Below, in pieces: positions 53,544 to 62,657 of a stretch of 64,000 nt of DNA; the first letter of the stretch is position 1; every line of letters begins with the position of its first letter. This stretch comes from Celeribacter baekdonensis (GTDB lineage: Bacteria; Pseudomonadota; Alphaproteobacteria; Rhodobacterales; Rhodobacteraceae). The DNA lies in NCBI RefSeq assembly GCF_900102315.1, contig NZ_FNBL01000006.1, forward strand, positions 62,001 through 126,000, written 5' to 3'. Position numbers and translations under genes: made by a program. The notes below the pieces were generated by a model that worked only from the letters and a program-made list of their open reading frames with translations, searched no databases and had not been told where the DNA came from.

Positions 53544-55427
53544 GTGTACAGAAGAGTTTTAATCGTTGGTATGACCTCCCTGCCTGTGCATGTTGTGCGC
53601 GCTGTTTTGATGGCAAACGACGTCGGGGTTTTATTCGCGGCACTCACGATGACACATATCTTGCTCTTTGGTGCGGATTTTCCTGCGTCCTATCCGGGCA
53701 TGTTTTGGCTTTACCTTGTAGTGGGTCTGTTTGGGCTGGCCATGATCATGGGGTTCCGTCTTCAGCGGATTAAACTGGTGATGCTGAACTCTGGCGATGT
53801 GCTTAATATCGCCAAGGCCAACCTTGCGATCATGCTGAGCCTGATGATTGTCTCTCTTGGTCTCGGTGTGCCGCATATGCTGGCCAACACTTTGACTTTT
53901 GGTGTGTTTTCTTTTGCTGGCATGGTCGGAACCCGCGCCACAGCGGTGTCTGTGTTTGGCCACCTTCGAGAACATCTGCACAAACGCCAAACGGTCGCCG
54001 TGTTTGGCGCCGGACCCGCCGGGGTGCAATTGGCCTCGGCATTGAGCCAATCGTCGGACATGCGCCCGGTGGCGTTTTTTGACGACAATCCCACCATGCA
54101 TGGGATGGAAATTGGCGGCATACCCGTGTGCTCGCCAAAAGATTTGGTCGCCGACATGTTTCGCCAATCCATCTCAAAGCTGATCATCGCTTTGCCCGAT
54201 AGCGCCAAGGCGCGGCAGACAGCGATTGTCGATATGTGTATTCGCGCCGATATTGACGTGCAGATTTTGCCATCCTTCATTGATTTGCTGGCGGATCGCG
54301 GCAATGAAAAATTGCGCACGGTTGATCCGCATGACATCTTGGGGCGCGACAAAGTTGATCTTGAGACCCCTGAGGTGGCCAAAAGCTATGCCGGGCGCGT
54401 GGTGATGGTCACCGGGGCGGGCGGGTCTATTGGTTCTGAATTGTGCCGTCAGTTGATCGCCTGTCGCCCAGCCAAAATCGTGTTGTTCGAGCAAAGCGAA
54501 TACAATCTGTATATGGCAGACCTCGATCTGGCCAAGCGCACCCAATCATGCGCTGTTGAGATTTGTTCCCGGCTTGGCTCGGTCACCGACCCCGTGCGCT
54601 TGCGTCAGGTGATGGCCGAGGAGAAGGTGGAAATCATCCTTCACGCTGCCGCCTACAAGCATGTGCCTTTGGTCGAGGGCAATGAACTTGAGGGCGCGCG
54701 CAACAATATTTTGGGCACGAAAATTTTGGCCGATGCCGCCGTTTCCGCGGGCATTGAGCGTTTTATCCTTGTGTCAACCGATAAGGCTGTGCGCCCGACC
54801 AGCGTGATGGGGGCGACAAAGCGTTTGGCGGAATTGATCGTTCAGGATGTGCAAACCCGCGCACCGGACACCAAATTTGCCATGGTGCGCTTTGGCAATG
54901 TGTTGGGGTCGTCCGGCTCTGTATTGCCACTGTTTCAGGCGCAAATCGAAGCGGGCGGGCCGGTGACCGTCACCCATCCAGAGATGAACCGGTATTTCAT
55001 GACGGTCTCTGAGGCCGCGCGTCTTGTGCTTTTGGCCGGGGCCTATGCCGAAGGCGGCGATGTGTTCGTATTGGACATGGGGAAACCGCAAAAAATCATC
55101 AATATTGCCCGCAAACTGATCCGGCTGTCCGGGCGTCGGGTCAAAGATCCGGTGACGGGCGAGGGTGACATTGAGATCAAAATCACGGGCCTGCGCCCCG
55201 GTGAAAAGCTATTTGAAGAGCTGTTTGTCGATGAGGACAGCCTGTGTAAAACCCCGCATCCGAAAATCTTGCGCGCCGAGGAGGCGCGGCTGAGCGAGAT
55301 TCAAATTGCGGGAATGTTGCGCGAAGTTCAGGTGGCCATCGACACGGCAAACCCGCAAAAATTGCGCAAGGTGGCGATGGAGCGAGTGGATGGCTACCAG
55401 TCCGAGCAATTTTCACTCAAGGCTTGA
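53544..55427 (+). CDS. CapD/PglF-type UDP-sugar 4,6-dehydratase (membrane-bound)
   Basis: A 627-residue protein with four N-terminal helices (about 30-130), a first Rossmann motif FGAGPAGVQLASAL and a second, catalytic one, VTGAGGSIGSELCRQL. The active-site segment is TDKAVRPTSVMGATKR, with methionine where ordinary SDRs have tyrosine, as in large CapD/FlaA1-type 4,6-dehydratases. It would make a UDP-4-keto-6-deoxy amino sugar at the membrane. The start is uncertain: GTG at 53544 or ATG at 53571, neither with a good ribosome site. It lies downstream of the PGT gene, its likely partner. Confidence 0.9.
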   Translation: MYRRVLIVGMTSLPVHVVRAVLMANDVGVLFAALTMTHILLFGADFPASYPGMFWLYLVVGLFGLAMIMGFRLQRIKLVMLNSGDVLNIAKANLAIMLSLMIVSLGLGVPHMLANTLTFGVFSFAGMVGTRATAVSVFGHLREHLHKRQTVAVFGAGPAGVQLASALSQSSDMRPVAFFDDNPTMHGMEIGGIPVCSPKDLVADMFRQSISKLIIALPDSAKARQTAIVDMCIRADIDVQILPSFIDLLADRGNEKLRTVDPHDILGRDKVDLETPEVAKSYAGRVVMVTGAGGSIGSELCRQLIACRPAKIVLFEQSEYNLYMADLDLAKRTQSCAVEICSRLGSVTDPVRLRQVMAEEKVEIILHAAAYKHVPLVEGNELEGARNNILGTKILADAAVSAGIERFILVSTDKAVRPTSVMGATKRLAELIVQDVQTRAPDTKFAMVRFGNVLGSSGSVLPLFQAQIEAGGPVTVTHPEMNRYFMTVSEAARLVLLAGAYAEGGDVFVLDMGKPQKIINIARKLIRLSGRRVKDPVTGEGDIEIKITGLRPGEKLFEELFVDEDSLCKTPHPKILRAEEARLSEIQIAGMLREVQVAIDTANPQKLRKVAMERVDGYQSEQFSLKA

Positions 55428-55524
55428 AACACCGCAGAGATGGACCAAAAGGGGGCAAAAACGCCCCATATCATTGCGCAGCGCTCAGGCCGCATACGGG
55501 CTAGGCCACAGGTTAAATTCTGAT

Positions 55525-57699
55525 ATGGTGAGTAAAATTTCGGGGAATAAAGTGGGTTACAGGACGATGCAGGGACGACGGGCGAGAGCTGAACGTCAAG
55601 GCGGCAAAGCTTTGCTTTGGGCCGTGGTCGGGGGCGTGGCGCTGTCAAGCACACCGATGATGGCCGAGGACCTGCACACCTCTCGTTTCGGCCTTTATGG
55701 CTCCGCAGGTCTGTTGGATATGCCCACGGCAGAGACGGCCCCGGATGGGCAATTGAGCCTGTCGCACACGCGTTTTGGTCCCGTGCGCCGTACCACCTTG
55801 GCCTTTCAAATCCTGCCGCGCCTGTCTGGCAGCCTCAGCTACAGCGGCACGGACAATCTGACCGACGAATTCGACGTCTATTGGGACCGGACCTTTGATC
55901 TCAGCTATCAGCTTTTTGACGAGGGGACTTATCGCCCCGCCGTTTCCATCGGTCTGCGCGATCTGATGGGCACAAGCCTTTTGGGCAGCGAATATATTGT
56001 GGCCACCAAATCCGTCGGCGAGCGCCTGCGTGTGACCGGGGGGCTTGGTTGGGGCCGTTTGGCGACGCAAAGCGATCTTGGCTTCTCCATCGGCAATCGG
56101 GATGGCGACCTTCGGGACACTGGCGGCACGCTCAATTTTGATCAATGGTTTCGCGGGCCTGTTGGGGCATTTGGCGGGGTCAGTTACGATCTCAATGACA
56201 AGTTGACCGTTTTGGCGGAATATTCGTCTGACGCCTATCTGGCCGAAACGGAGCGTGGCATCGTCACGCATAATTCGCCTTTCAACGTCGGTCTGAGCTA
56301 TCACATCACCCCCCATATCACCGCCACCGCCTCTTATCTCTATGGCGACATGTTCGGGTTTGGGATCACCGGATTTCTCAACCCGAAAACCCCGGCGGTG
56401 AAAGGCGGGCTTGAAACCGCACCGACTCCGGTGATGCAGCGTCCAAGCCGCTCGGCTGATGCGCTTGGTTGGTCCGGTGCATGGATCGAGGATGGCACAG
56501 ACGCGCCCGCGATCCGCAAAGCCTTGGCGGGGGCGATGGCCAAAGAGGGGCTTGAACTCGAAGCCATGTCTTTGACCGCGACCCGCGCCGAAGTGCGGTT
56601 TAACAACACCCGCTTTGCCGCCCGCGCCGAGGCGCTCGGCCGCCTGTCGCGCCTGATGTCGCGGGCCTTCCCGCCGTCGGTCGAAACCTTTGTGATGACC
56701 GAGGTGGTTGAGGGCGTGCCGACACAGTCCACAATCGTCCCGCGCACCGGTGTCGAGCGGCTTGAATTCGAACCGGCTGGCAAGATGCTGGCCGTGACGC
56801 AATTTGCCGATCCCCGCGCGCTGCCCTCCGATCCTTTGGTGCGCCTCGAAGATGTCTATCCGCGCCTGCATTGGTCTGTGTCACCCTATCTGACAGCCTC
56901 TGTCTTTGACCCCGAAAGCCCATTGCGTGCCGACATCGGATTGCGTGGCAAGGTCAATTACGAACTGATGCCCGGCCTGTCTTTGCGGGCGTCAACCTCG
57001 GTTCGTCTCAGTGGCAATATTGCCGATGAGGATGTCAGCGTCGATGACACCACCCTGCCGCCTGTGCGCTCTGAAGCACCGTATTATTCCAATCAGGTCC
57101 AACTCGAAAACCTGACGGCCAACTGGTATGGCCACCCGGCTGAAAACATCTTTACCCGCGCGTCTGTCGGCTATCTTGAACGGATGTATGGCGGTGTGTC
57201 CGGTGAGGTGCTTTGGAAAAAATCCGCCAGCCGTCTGGCTCTTGGCGCCGAGGTCAACTATGCGCTCAAACGCGATTTTGATGATCTGTTTGGCTTTGGC
57301 GACTATGATATCGTGACGGGGCACGTTTCCGGTTACTACGACATGGGCAACGGCTTTCATGGTCAAGTGGATGTGGGTCGTTATCTTGCGGGCGACTGGG
57401 GCGCGACGTTCTCTGTGGATCGTGAATTCAACAATGGTTGGCAGGTTGGGGCCTATGCGACCTTGACCGATGTGCCCTTTGATGAATTTGGCGAAGGCTC
57501 GTTTGACAAAGGCATTCGGATTTCCATGCCCTCGGACTGGTTCGCCGGAACACCGACCACCGAACGTAATGATTTCCTGTTGCAATCGCTCACCCGTGAT
57601 GGTGGTGCGCGCCTGAATGTGCAGGGACGGCTGTATGAGCGCATCCGCGGCACCCAACAACCAGAGATCGAAGACCGTTGGGGGCGGTATTGGAGATGA
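55525..57699 (+). CDS. YjbH-domain outer-membrane capsule/exopolysaccharide protein
   Basis: A 724-residue exported beta-barrel-like protein of the YjbH family. A hydrophobic signal (KALLWAVVGGVALSSTPMMA) ends near residue 48, the mature part starting EDLHTSRFGLYGSAGLLDMPTAET (partly quoted). The C-terminus is rich in alternating aromatic/polar strands ending in WGRYWR. YjbH proteins belong to yjbEFGH-type exopolysaccharide secretion loci. The ATG at 55525 or 55567 could be the start; 55567 has AGGA too close, so 55525 is given. The stop overlaps the next gene. Confidence 0.85.
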   Translation: MVSKISGNKVGYRTMQGRRARAERQGGKALLWAVVGGVALSSTPMMAEDLHTSRFGLYGSAGLLDMPTAETAPDGQLSLSHTRFGPVRRTTLAFQILPRLSGSLSYSGTDNLTDEFDVYWDRTFDLSYQLFDEGTYRPAVSIGLRDLMGTSLLGSEYIVATKSVGERLRVTGGLGWGRLATQSDLGFSIGNRDGDLRDTGGTLNFDQWFRGPVGAFGGVSYDLNDKLTVLAEYSSDAYLAETERGIVTHNSPFNVGLSYHITPHITATASYLYGDMFGFGITGFLNPKTPAVKGGLETAPTPVMQRPSRSADALGWSGAWIEDGTDAPAIRKALAGAMAKEGLELEAMSLTATRAEVRFNNTRFAARAEALGRLSRLMSRAFPPSVETFVMTEVVEGVPTQSTIVPRTGVERLEFEPAGKMLAVTQFADPRALPSDPLVRLEDVYPRLHWSVSPYLTASVFDPESPLRADIGLRGKVNYELMPGLSLRASTSVRLSGNIADEDVSVDDTTLPPVRSEAPYYSNQVQLENLTANWYGHPAENIFTRASVGYLERMYGGVSGEVLWKKSASRLALGAEVNYALKRDFDDLFGFGDYDIVTGHVSGYYDMGNGFHGQVDVGRYLAGDWGATFSVDREFNNGWQVGAYATLTDVPFDEFGEGSFDKGIRISMPSDWFAGTPTTERNDFLLQSLTRDGGARLNVQGRLYERIRGTQQPEIEDRWGRYWR

Positions 57700-58403
57700 A
57701 ACAGCGCAAGATGACGCGTCTTGCCGTGGCTTTGGCTGTGTTCGGTTTGTCGTTTGGCCTGATGGGCTGTGGCAATGATCAGTCTGCCAAACGGGCCAGC
57801 GCAACGATCAAAGATCTCTCGTCCATGGCTGTGGAGAAACTGGGCGGCAAGGGCAAAGCCGCGCCCCCGGTTGATCCGCGCGTGTCGATTGAGACCACCA
57901 TGAGGGAAATCCCAGGGGTCCCGCTGCAATTTGTGATGCAAGAAAAAACAAGCGCCTATGCGGTGACCTCGATCTATGGCCAAAACGGTTCTGTGGTCAC
58001 TTGGGTTGGGGCCGATCGCAAAACCACAAGCCTTGATCGGGGAGTGCTGACGGCCACCCGTGGCTTTGGCAATGATTTGATGTCGGTGGAAGACGGCGGG
58101 GCTGTGCGGCTGATCACCACAAAACAGGCCGGGACGGTGACGAAAACCTATCGGTTTCTGGATGGGTTGGAGCGCACGACGCGTTTGACGCTGACCTGTG
58201 CAATCACTCCGGGGGAAACCCAATCCGTGACATCTGGTGAGATTTCGACCTCTGCAAGGATCGTGCGCGAGACCTGTCAGACCGCGACCGGGGGATTTTC
58301 TTTCACCAACACCTATTGGATTGATGCGGGAGGCCGGATGGTGCAATCGGTGCAATGGGCCAGTGCCGAGATTGGCCAATTGGTGTTTCGCCGTCTGAGA
58401 TGA
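57696..58403 (+). CDS. YjbF-family outer-membrane lipoprotein
   Basis: A 235-residue lipoprotein: a signal peptide with lipobox L-M-G-C (cysteine at about residue 25), a short linker and a beta-rich C-terminal domain. It has the YjbF/GfcB-like ending (QSVQWASAEIGQLVFRRL). Its ATG overlaps the YjbH stop, as in other yjbF/yjbH pairs, and the pair likely forms an outer-membrane path for polysaccharide. A bidirectional terminator follows its stop. Family assignment is moderate as sequences in this group vary. Confidence 0.78.
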   Translation: MKQRKMTRLAVALAVFGLSFGLMGCGNDQSAKRASATIKDLSSMAVEKLGGKGKAAPPVDPRVSIETTMREIPGVPLQFVMQEKTSAYAVTSIYGQNGSVVTWVGADRKTTSLDRGVLTATRGFGNDLMSVEDGGAVRLITTKQAGTVTKTYRFLDGLERTTRLTLTCAITPGETQSVTSGEISTSARIVRETCQTATGGFSFTNTYWIDAGGRMVQSVQWASAEIGQLVFRRLR

Positions 58404-58470
58404 GCGCGTCATCGGCGCTCAAAATCATCCTCTCACATTTGAATTTACTCAAATTTGAATTTGCAAAGAA

Positions 58471-58496
58471 AAACGGCGGCCAAATGACCGCCGTTT
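58471..58496. terminator. Bidirectional terminator between YjbF-like and small secreted protein genes
   Basis: AAACGGCGG (58471-58479) and CCGCCGTTT (58488-58496) form a nine-pair stem with an eight-base loop; TTTTAAAA follows on the plus strand and TTTTCTTTGC on the minus strand. Just upstream, TTTGAATTT occurs twice (58438 and 58454). Confidence 0.87.
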
Positions 58497-58518
58497 TAAA
58501 ATTCGAAAACGGGTCGAC

Positions 58519-58716
58519 TTAGGAGTCGAGAGCAACTGCGAGGGCAGCAGCGCCGAGCAGAAGCAAAAGAGCGTTACCACCCATGGAACCGTTGGAAGAG
58601 CTGGAGCTTTCCTCAACGATCACGGTGGGGGCCATTTCGGGCTCAGAATAGCCACCTGCAAAGGAAGCGGACGCTGTTGCGACAACCAGCATAGACGCGA
58701 GGGTAACTTTTTTCAT
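58519..58716 (-). CDS. 65-residue secreted protein with serine-rich linker and hydrophobic C-terminus
   Basis: A very small exported protein. The signal peptide covers about residues 1-20 (VTLASMLVVATASASFAG). A short acidic/serine region (VIVEESSSSSNGSMGG) leads into a hydrophobic run (NALLLLLGAAALAVALDS) at the C-terminus. GGAGATACC lies before the ATG at 58716. No family recognised, though similar short proteins accompany Rhodobacterales envelope genes. It could be a small outer-envelope or membrane-anchored peptide. Single gene with its own promoter, expressed opposite to yjbHF. Confidence 0.75.
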   Translation of the reverse strand: MKKVTLASMLVVATASASFAGGYSEPEMAPTVIVEESSSSSNGSMGGNALLLLLGAAALAVALDS

Positions 58717-58743
58717 ATTGGTATCTCCGTTACAACAAATCAC

Positions 58744-59045
58744 TCAGCATCCAAAGCCAAGTTCAGATCGAATTTTGCATACTCACCTTGAGCGGGAAAC
58801 CCCAAACTTTGCGGCAAGTCTGTTTTCGGCGAAAAAAATCCACATCGTGTCGTATTCAACTCACTTACTGATTTTAAGAGAAGAATTTAACAAAAACACA
58901 CACTAAAGCCTTTTGCGTGTTTCTGGGTCAGCAGGCTTGCAAAAGGACCGCGTAGCATCAATGTTACGGGCGTTTTGCAACTGATCTGGTTCCGGCCAAA
59001 TGCAACACGCTTAAATGGGAACGAATAGACCAAATCCTCTCGGTT
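58744..59045. other. Intergenic region between small secreted protein and MFS genes
   Basis: About 330 bases with no believable gene. The first part is AT-rich and should contain the promoter of the small secreted protein. A CCAAA/TTTGG inverted repeat lies near 59030-59046, about 30 bases before the MFS gene, and could be an operator. A 62-codon plus-strand frame at 58718-58906 has no ribosome site. Confidence 0.45.
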
Positions 59046-59072
59046 TGGCGCGTCAATCTCTGGGAGGGGATC

Positions 59073-60263
59073 ATGGTCAAAGGCATTGTCTGGCTTGTGC
59101 TGGCCTATGGGCTGAGTCAATTTTATCGGGCTTGCCTTGCGGTGTTCGGCCCCGTTCTCAAATCCGAAATCGGGTTGGGGCCTGAGGACACGTCCATGGC
59201 GCTGGGGCTGTGGTTTTTGACCTTTGCGGCCATGCAAATCCCCGTGGGCTGGTTGTTGGACCACCATTCCCCCAAAGCCACGGTGACGGTGCTTTTGTCA
59301 TTTGGCGGCGGCTTGGGCGCTATCGTGTTTGCGATGGCGCAGGGGCCTTTAGGGGTTAATGTCGCAATGATGTTGATCGGTATCGGTTGTTCGCCGGTGT
59401 TGATGACCTCGCTTTACATCATCGCCCGCACCGCGCCGCCTGCACGTTTCGGTACGCTGACCGGACTTGTGCTTGGCATTGGGTCGCTGGGCAATGTTGC
59501 TGCCGCCACCCCTTTGACATGGTCGATGGAGCTGTTGGGCTGGCGCGGCACGTTGGTGGGTTTGGCTGCTGTGACGCTGCTGATCGCCGGCGCGCTTTAT
59601 CGTTTTGTCCAGGACCCGCCCCGTCTTGTTCATGCCACGGAAGGGCCGCGCAAAGGGATGCGCGATCTGTTGAAACTGCGCGCGCTCTACCCGATCTTAT
59701 TGATCGCTTTGGTCGCCTATGCGCCCGGCGCTGGTCTGCGCGGCAGTTGGATTGGCGGCTATTTGTCCGATGTGCATGGGCTGAGCCCGGCACAGGTCGG
59801 AACGGGCACGCTCGTCATGGCGCTGGCAATGATCATCGGCAGCCTTGCCTTTGGCCCGATTGATCGGTTGATCAAAAGCCACAAATGGATCGTCGGCGGC
59901 AGTGCCGCGTTGACGCTTGTGCCCTTGGCGATGCTGTGGTGGGGCTTTGGTGACGCGACAGTGACAGCGGCCATTGTCTTGTTTGCGCTGGTTGGATTTT
60001 TCGCCTCCAATTATCCACAGATCATGAATCACGGTCGCACGCTTTTGCCACCTGAACTGGTCGGGCGCGGGGTGACGTTGATCAACCTGTTCTCCATTGG
60101 CGGTGTCGGCCTGTCACAGATTGCCTCCGCGCGCTTGTTTGCCGCGCAGATGGGGTCTGAGGGGGCAATGGCGGCGTCCTATAATGGTGTCTTTGGCTTC
60201 TTCACCGTCACGCTGGTGATTGGCCTTGTGGTCTATGCTTTTGGCGCGCGCGATCCCCGATAG
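59073..60263 (+). CDS. Major facilitator superfamily transporter
   Basis: A 396-residue twelve-helix MFS carrier. The cytoplasmic A-like motif between helices 2 and 3 reads GWLLDHHSPKATV, and a related one between helices 8 and 9 reads GPIDRLIKSHKW. The sequence belongs to the broad MFS_1 group; a specific substrate is not readable. GGGAGGGG precedes the ATG. It stands alone between the polysaccharide genes and the KpsS-like gene, and could be an anion or metabolite exporter. Confidence 0.88.
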   Translation: MVKGIVWLVLAYGLSQFYRACLAVFGPVLKSEIGLGPEDTSMALGLWFLTFAAMQIPVGWLLDHHSPKATVTVLLSFGGGLGAIVFAMAQGPLGVNVAMMLIGIGCSPVLMTSLYIIARTAPPARFGTLTGLVLGIGSLGNVAAATPLTWSMELLGWRGTLVGLAAVTLLIAGALYRFVQDPPRLVHATEGPRKGMRDLLKLRALYPILLIALVAYAPGAGLRGSWIGGYLSDVHGLSPAQVGTGTLVMALAMIIGSLAFGPIDRLIKSHKWIVGGSAALTLVPLAMLWWGFGDATVTAAIVLFALVGFFASNYPQIMNHGRTLLPPELVGRGVTLINLFSIGGVGLSQIASARLFAAQMGSEGAMAASYNGVFGFFTVTLVIGLVVYAFGARDPR

Positions 60264-60350
60264 CTGGCTTGTGACAGGGCGGCGCCTGTCCTAAGACATT
60301 TGGGGTGCAACACCTGTGGCACCGAGGCTTGATCTGGAGGCATCCGCGCG

Positions 60351-61487
60351 ATGATCGCATATCTCAAAGGCTGGTCGACCAAAAAGGACAGCTTCTTTGC
60401 CTCTGTCGCCAAGGCGGCGGGGGGTGGCAAAGCCTTGCCGTTGATTCCGCTGTCGTTTCACGGCTTTCCCGAAAGTGACGCGCGCGCCAAGGCGGCGATG
60501 GCCGTGGCCAAACGCCAGCCCAAAAGCGCGTTGGTGCGGAGGCTGAAATTTCGCCTGATTTGGGCACAGTACAACGGCGCGCGCCGCTATTTCACCCGCC
60601 ACCCGGACAGGATCGCGATGTGTTGGAATGGCATCACTGGCTCTCGCCGGGTGTTCATGGAGGGCGCGCGCGATGCGGGCGTGCCAACGCTTTATGGCGA
60701 ACTCGCGCCCTTTCCCGGTCGGATGCAACTTGATCCGAAAGGCGTCAATGCACTGGGCACCGTGCCGCGCGATCCGGGGTTTTTTACCGCATGGGCGGCG
60801 GGGCGTGCGGATCGTCAGGGCGACGCGTGGCGTGAGATGGGGACAAAGCTCACCGCGCGGCTGTCGCGGCGCGCGGATGTGGGGCAGGCGGAGGCCGATC
60901 TGTCCGATGAGCCGTTTCTTTTCGTGCCGTTGCAAGTGCCCAATGACAGTCAAATCACCATGTTTGGCGGCTGGGTTGGCTCTGTTGAGGGGATGATCGC
61001 GGCGCTGGCCGAGGCGTCCGAGGCCCTGCCAGAGGGCTGGCACATTCGGATCAAAGAACACCCCTCTGCCAAGACCTCTTTGGCGGAACCGCTGGCCCGC
61101 GCCATGTCTATTGCTCAAGGACGTCTGCGCCTCGACAACCAGACCGACACCTTTGCCCAAGTCCGCGCCAGCCGCGGCGTGATCACCATCAATTCCTCCG
61201 TCGGGCTGCAGTCGTTTTTCTATGACAAACCGGTGATCGTGTTGGGCGAGGCGTTTTTTGCGCTGCCCGGTTTGGTGCGCGTGATCGGGGACCAAATGGC
61301 GCTCCATGCGGCCATGGCGGAGGCGGAATCGCTCGCCTTTGATCCGGCCTTGCGGGCTGCTTTCATGAATTATCTTGATCAGGTGCATTTCCCGCATGTA
61401 TCGGAAGGCCCCGATGGCACCGTCGAGATCGACCAAAACGCCGCAGTACAGCGGATAATGGCGGCAAAGACCGCCATCGGGCACTAA
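60351..61487 (+). CDS. Capsule polysaccharide synthesis/export protein (KpsS-like)
   Basis: A 378-residue cytoplasmic protein resembling the Capsule_synth/KpsS-KpsC family. Visible features are DEPFLFVPLQVPNDSQI, HIRIKEHPSAKTSLAEPLARA, and GVITINSSVGLQSFFYDKPVIVLGEAFF, the glycosyltransferase-B-like donor-site segment. CTGGAGG lies ten bases before the ATG. Members add Kdo linkers for capsule anchoring. Together with the yjbHF pair it marks this region as surface-polysaccharide related. Specific linkage unknown. Confidence 0.82.
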   Translation: MIAYLKGWSTKKDSFFASVAKAAGGGKALPLIPLSFHGFPESDARAKAAMAVAKRQPKSALVRRLKFRLIWAQYNGARRYFTRHPDRIAMCWNGITGSRRVFMEGARDAGVPTLYGELAPFPGRMQLDPKGVNALGTVPRDPGFFTAWAAGRADRQGDAWREMGTKLTARLSRRADVGQAEADLSDEPFLFVPLQVPNDSQITMFGGWVGSVEGMIAALAEASEALPEGWHIRIKEHPSAKTSLAEPLARAMSIAQGRLRLDNQTDTFAQVRASRGVITINSSVGLQSFFYDKPVIVLGEAFFALPGLVRVIGDQMALHAAMAEAESLAFDPALRAAFMNYLDQVHFPHVSEGPDGTVEIDQNAAVQRIMAAKTAIGH

Positions 61488-61559
61488 ACCCTCTTTCCTC
61501 CAAACGCCCTTTCGCGTAAGGCTCCGCGCCAGTCAACCTGGACTGATGAGGAGACCCAA

Positions 61560-62582
61560 ATGGGCTATAAAGTCGTCGTCGCAGGCGCCACGGGCAACGT
61601 GGGCCGCGAAATGCTGAACATCCTCGCCGAGCGCGAGTTTCCTGTGGATGAGATCGTGGCGCTGGCGTCGCGTAAATCTCTCGGCACCGAAGTGAGCTTT
61701 GGCGACAAGACCCTCAAGACCCAAGACCTCGACACTTTCGATTTCACCGGCTGGGACATGGCGCTGTTTGCCGTGGGCTCGGATGCGACCAAAATCTACG
61801 CGCCGAAAGCCGCGAAAGCGGGGTGCGTTGTGATCGACAACTCGTCGCTCTATCGCTACGACGCCGATGTGCCGCTGATCGTGCCGGAAGTGAACCCGGA
61901 CGCCGTGATGGGCTATGCCAAGAAAAACATCATTGCCAACCCGAACTGTTCGACCGCGCAGATGGTTGTGGCTTTGAAGCCGTTGCATGACCGTGCCAAA
62001 ATCAAACGCGTTGTTGTGTCGACCTATCAATCGGTGTCTGGCGCGGGCAAAGCCGGGATTGACGAGCTTTGGGATCAAACCAAGGGCATGTATGTCCCCG
62101 GTCAGGAACGTGCGGCAGCGAAATTCACCAAGCAGATCGCCTTTAACGTGATCCCGCATATTGATGTGTTCATGGATTCCGGCGACACCAAAGAAGAATG
62201 GAAAATGATCGCCGAGACCAAAAAGATTTTGGACACGTCGATCAAAGTCACCGCGACCTGTGTGCGTGTGCCGGTGTTTGTCGGCCATTCTGAATCGATC
62301 AACATCGAGACCGAAGAGTTTCTGGACGAGGATGAAGCCCGTGAAATCCTGCGCGTTGCGCCGGGGATCTTGGTGGTCGATAAGCGCGAAGATGGCGGCT
62401 ATGTCACCCCGGTCGAATGCGTTGGCGATTACGCCACCTTTATCTCGCGCATCCGTCAGGATGTGAGCATCGAGAATGGTCTCAACCTGTGGTGCGTTTC
62501 TGACAACCTGCGCAAAGGTGCGGCACTGAACGCGGTTCAGATTGCCGAGCTTCTGGGCCGTCGGGTTTTGAAAAAAGGCTAA
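61560..62582 (+). CDS. asd: Aspartate-semialdehyde dehydrogenase
   Basis: A 340-residue enzyme reducing aspartyl phosphate to aspartate semialdehyde, the branch point for lysine, DAP, threonine and methionine. N-terminal VAGATGNVGREML binds NADP, the nucleophile is C130 (NPNCSTAQM), and a catalytic histidine is in FVGHSESINIE. GAGGAGACC lies just before the ATG. It is monocistronic and followed by two hairpins. Full length, so housekeeping. Confidence 0.97.
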   Translation: MGYKVVVAGATGNVGREMLNILAEREFPVDEIVALASRKSLGTEVSFGDKTLKTQDLDTFDFTGWDMALFAVGSDATKIYAPKAAKAGCVVIDNSSLYRYDADVPLIVPEVNPDAVMGYAKKNIIANPNCSTAQMVVALKPLHDRAKIKRVVVSTYQSVSGAGKAGIDELWDQTKGMYVPGQERAAAKFTKQIAFNVIPHIDVFMDSGDTKEEWKMIAETKKILDTSIKVTATCVRVPVFVGHSESINIETEEFLDEDEAREILRVAPGILVVDKREDGGYVTPVECVGDYATFISRIRQDVSIENGLNLWCVSDNLRKGAALNAVQIAELLGRRVLKKG

Positions 62583-62587
62583 GGTAG

Positions 62588-62604
62588 GAGGCCAAAAAGG
62601 CCTC
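62588..62604 (+). other. Short hairpin just after asd
   Basis: GAGGCC-AAAAA-GGCCTC, a six-pair stem five bases beyond the asd stop. It precedes a proper terminator and probably protects the 3' end or acts with it. Confidence 0.65.
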
Positions 62605-62631
62605 TGATCTTTGGTTGCTAAAGTCTTAAAG

Positions 62632-62657
62632 AAAGGGCGCTTGCGGGCGCCCTTTTT
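62632..62657 (+). terminator. Rho-independent terminator after asd
   Basis: AAGGGCGC (62633-62640) and GCGCCCTT (62647-62654) form an eight-pair stem with a six-base loop followed by TTTGTT. It is 50 bases after the asd stop. Confidence 0.9.

Noticed and set aside
58718-58906. 62-codon plus-strand frame before the MFS gene
   Set aside because: No ribosome site and it starts inside the leader of the small secreted protein; composition looks like translated promoter sequence.
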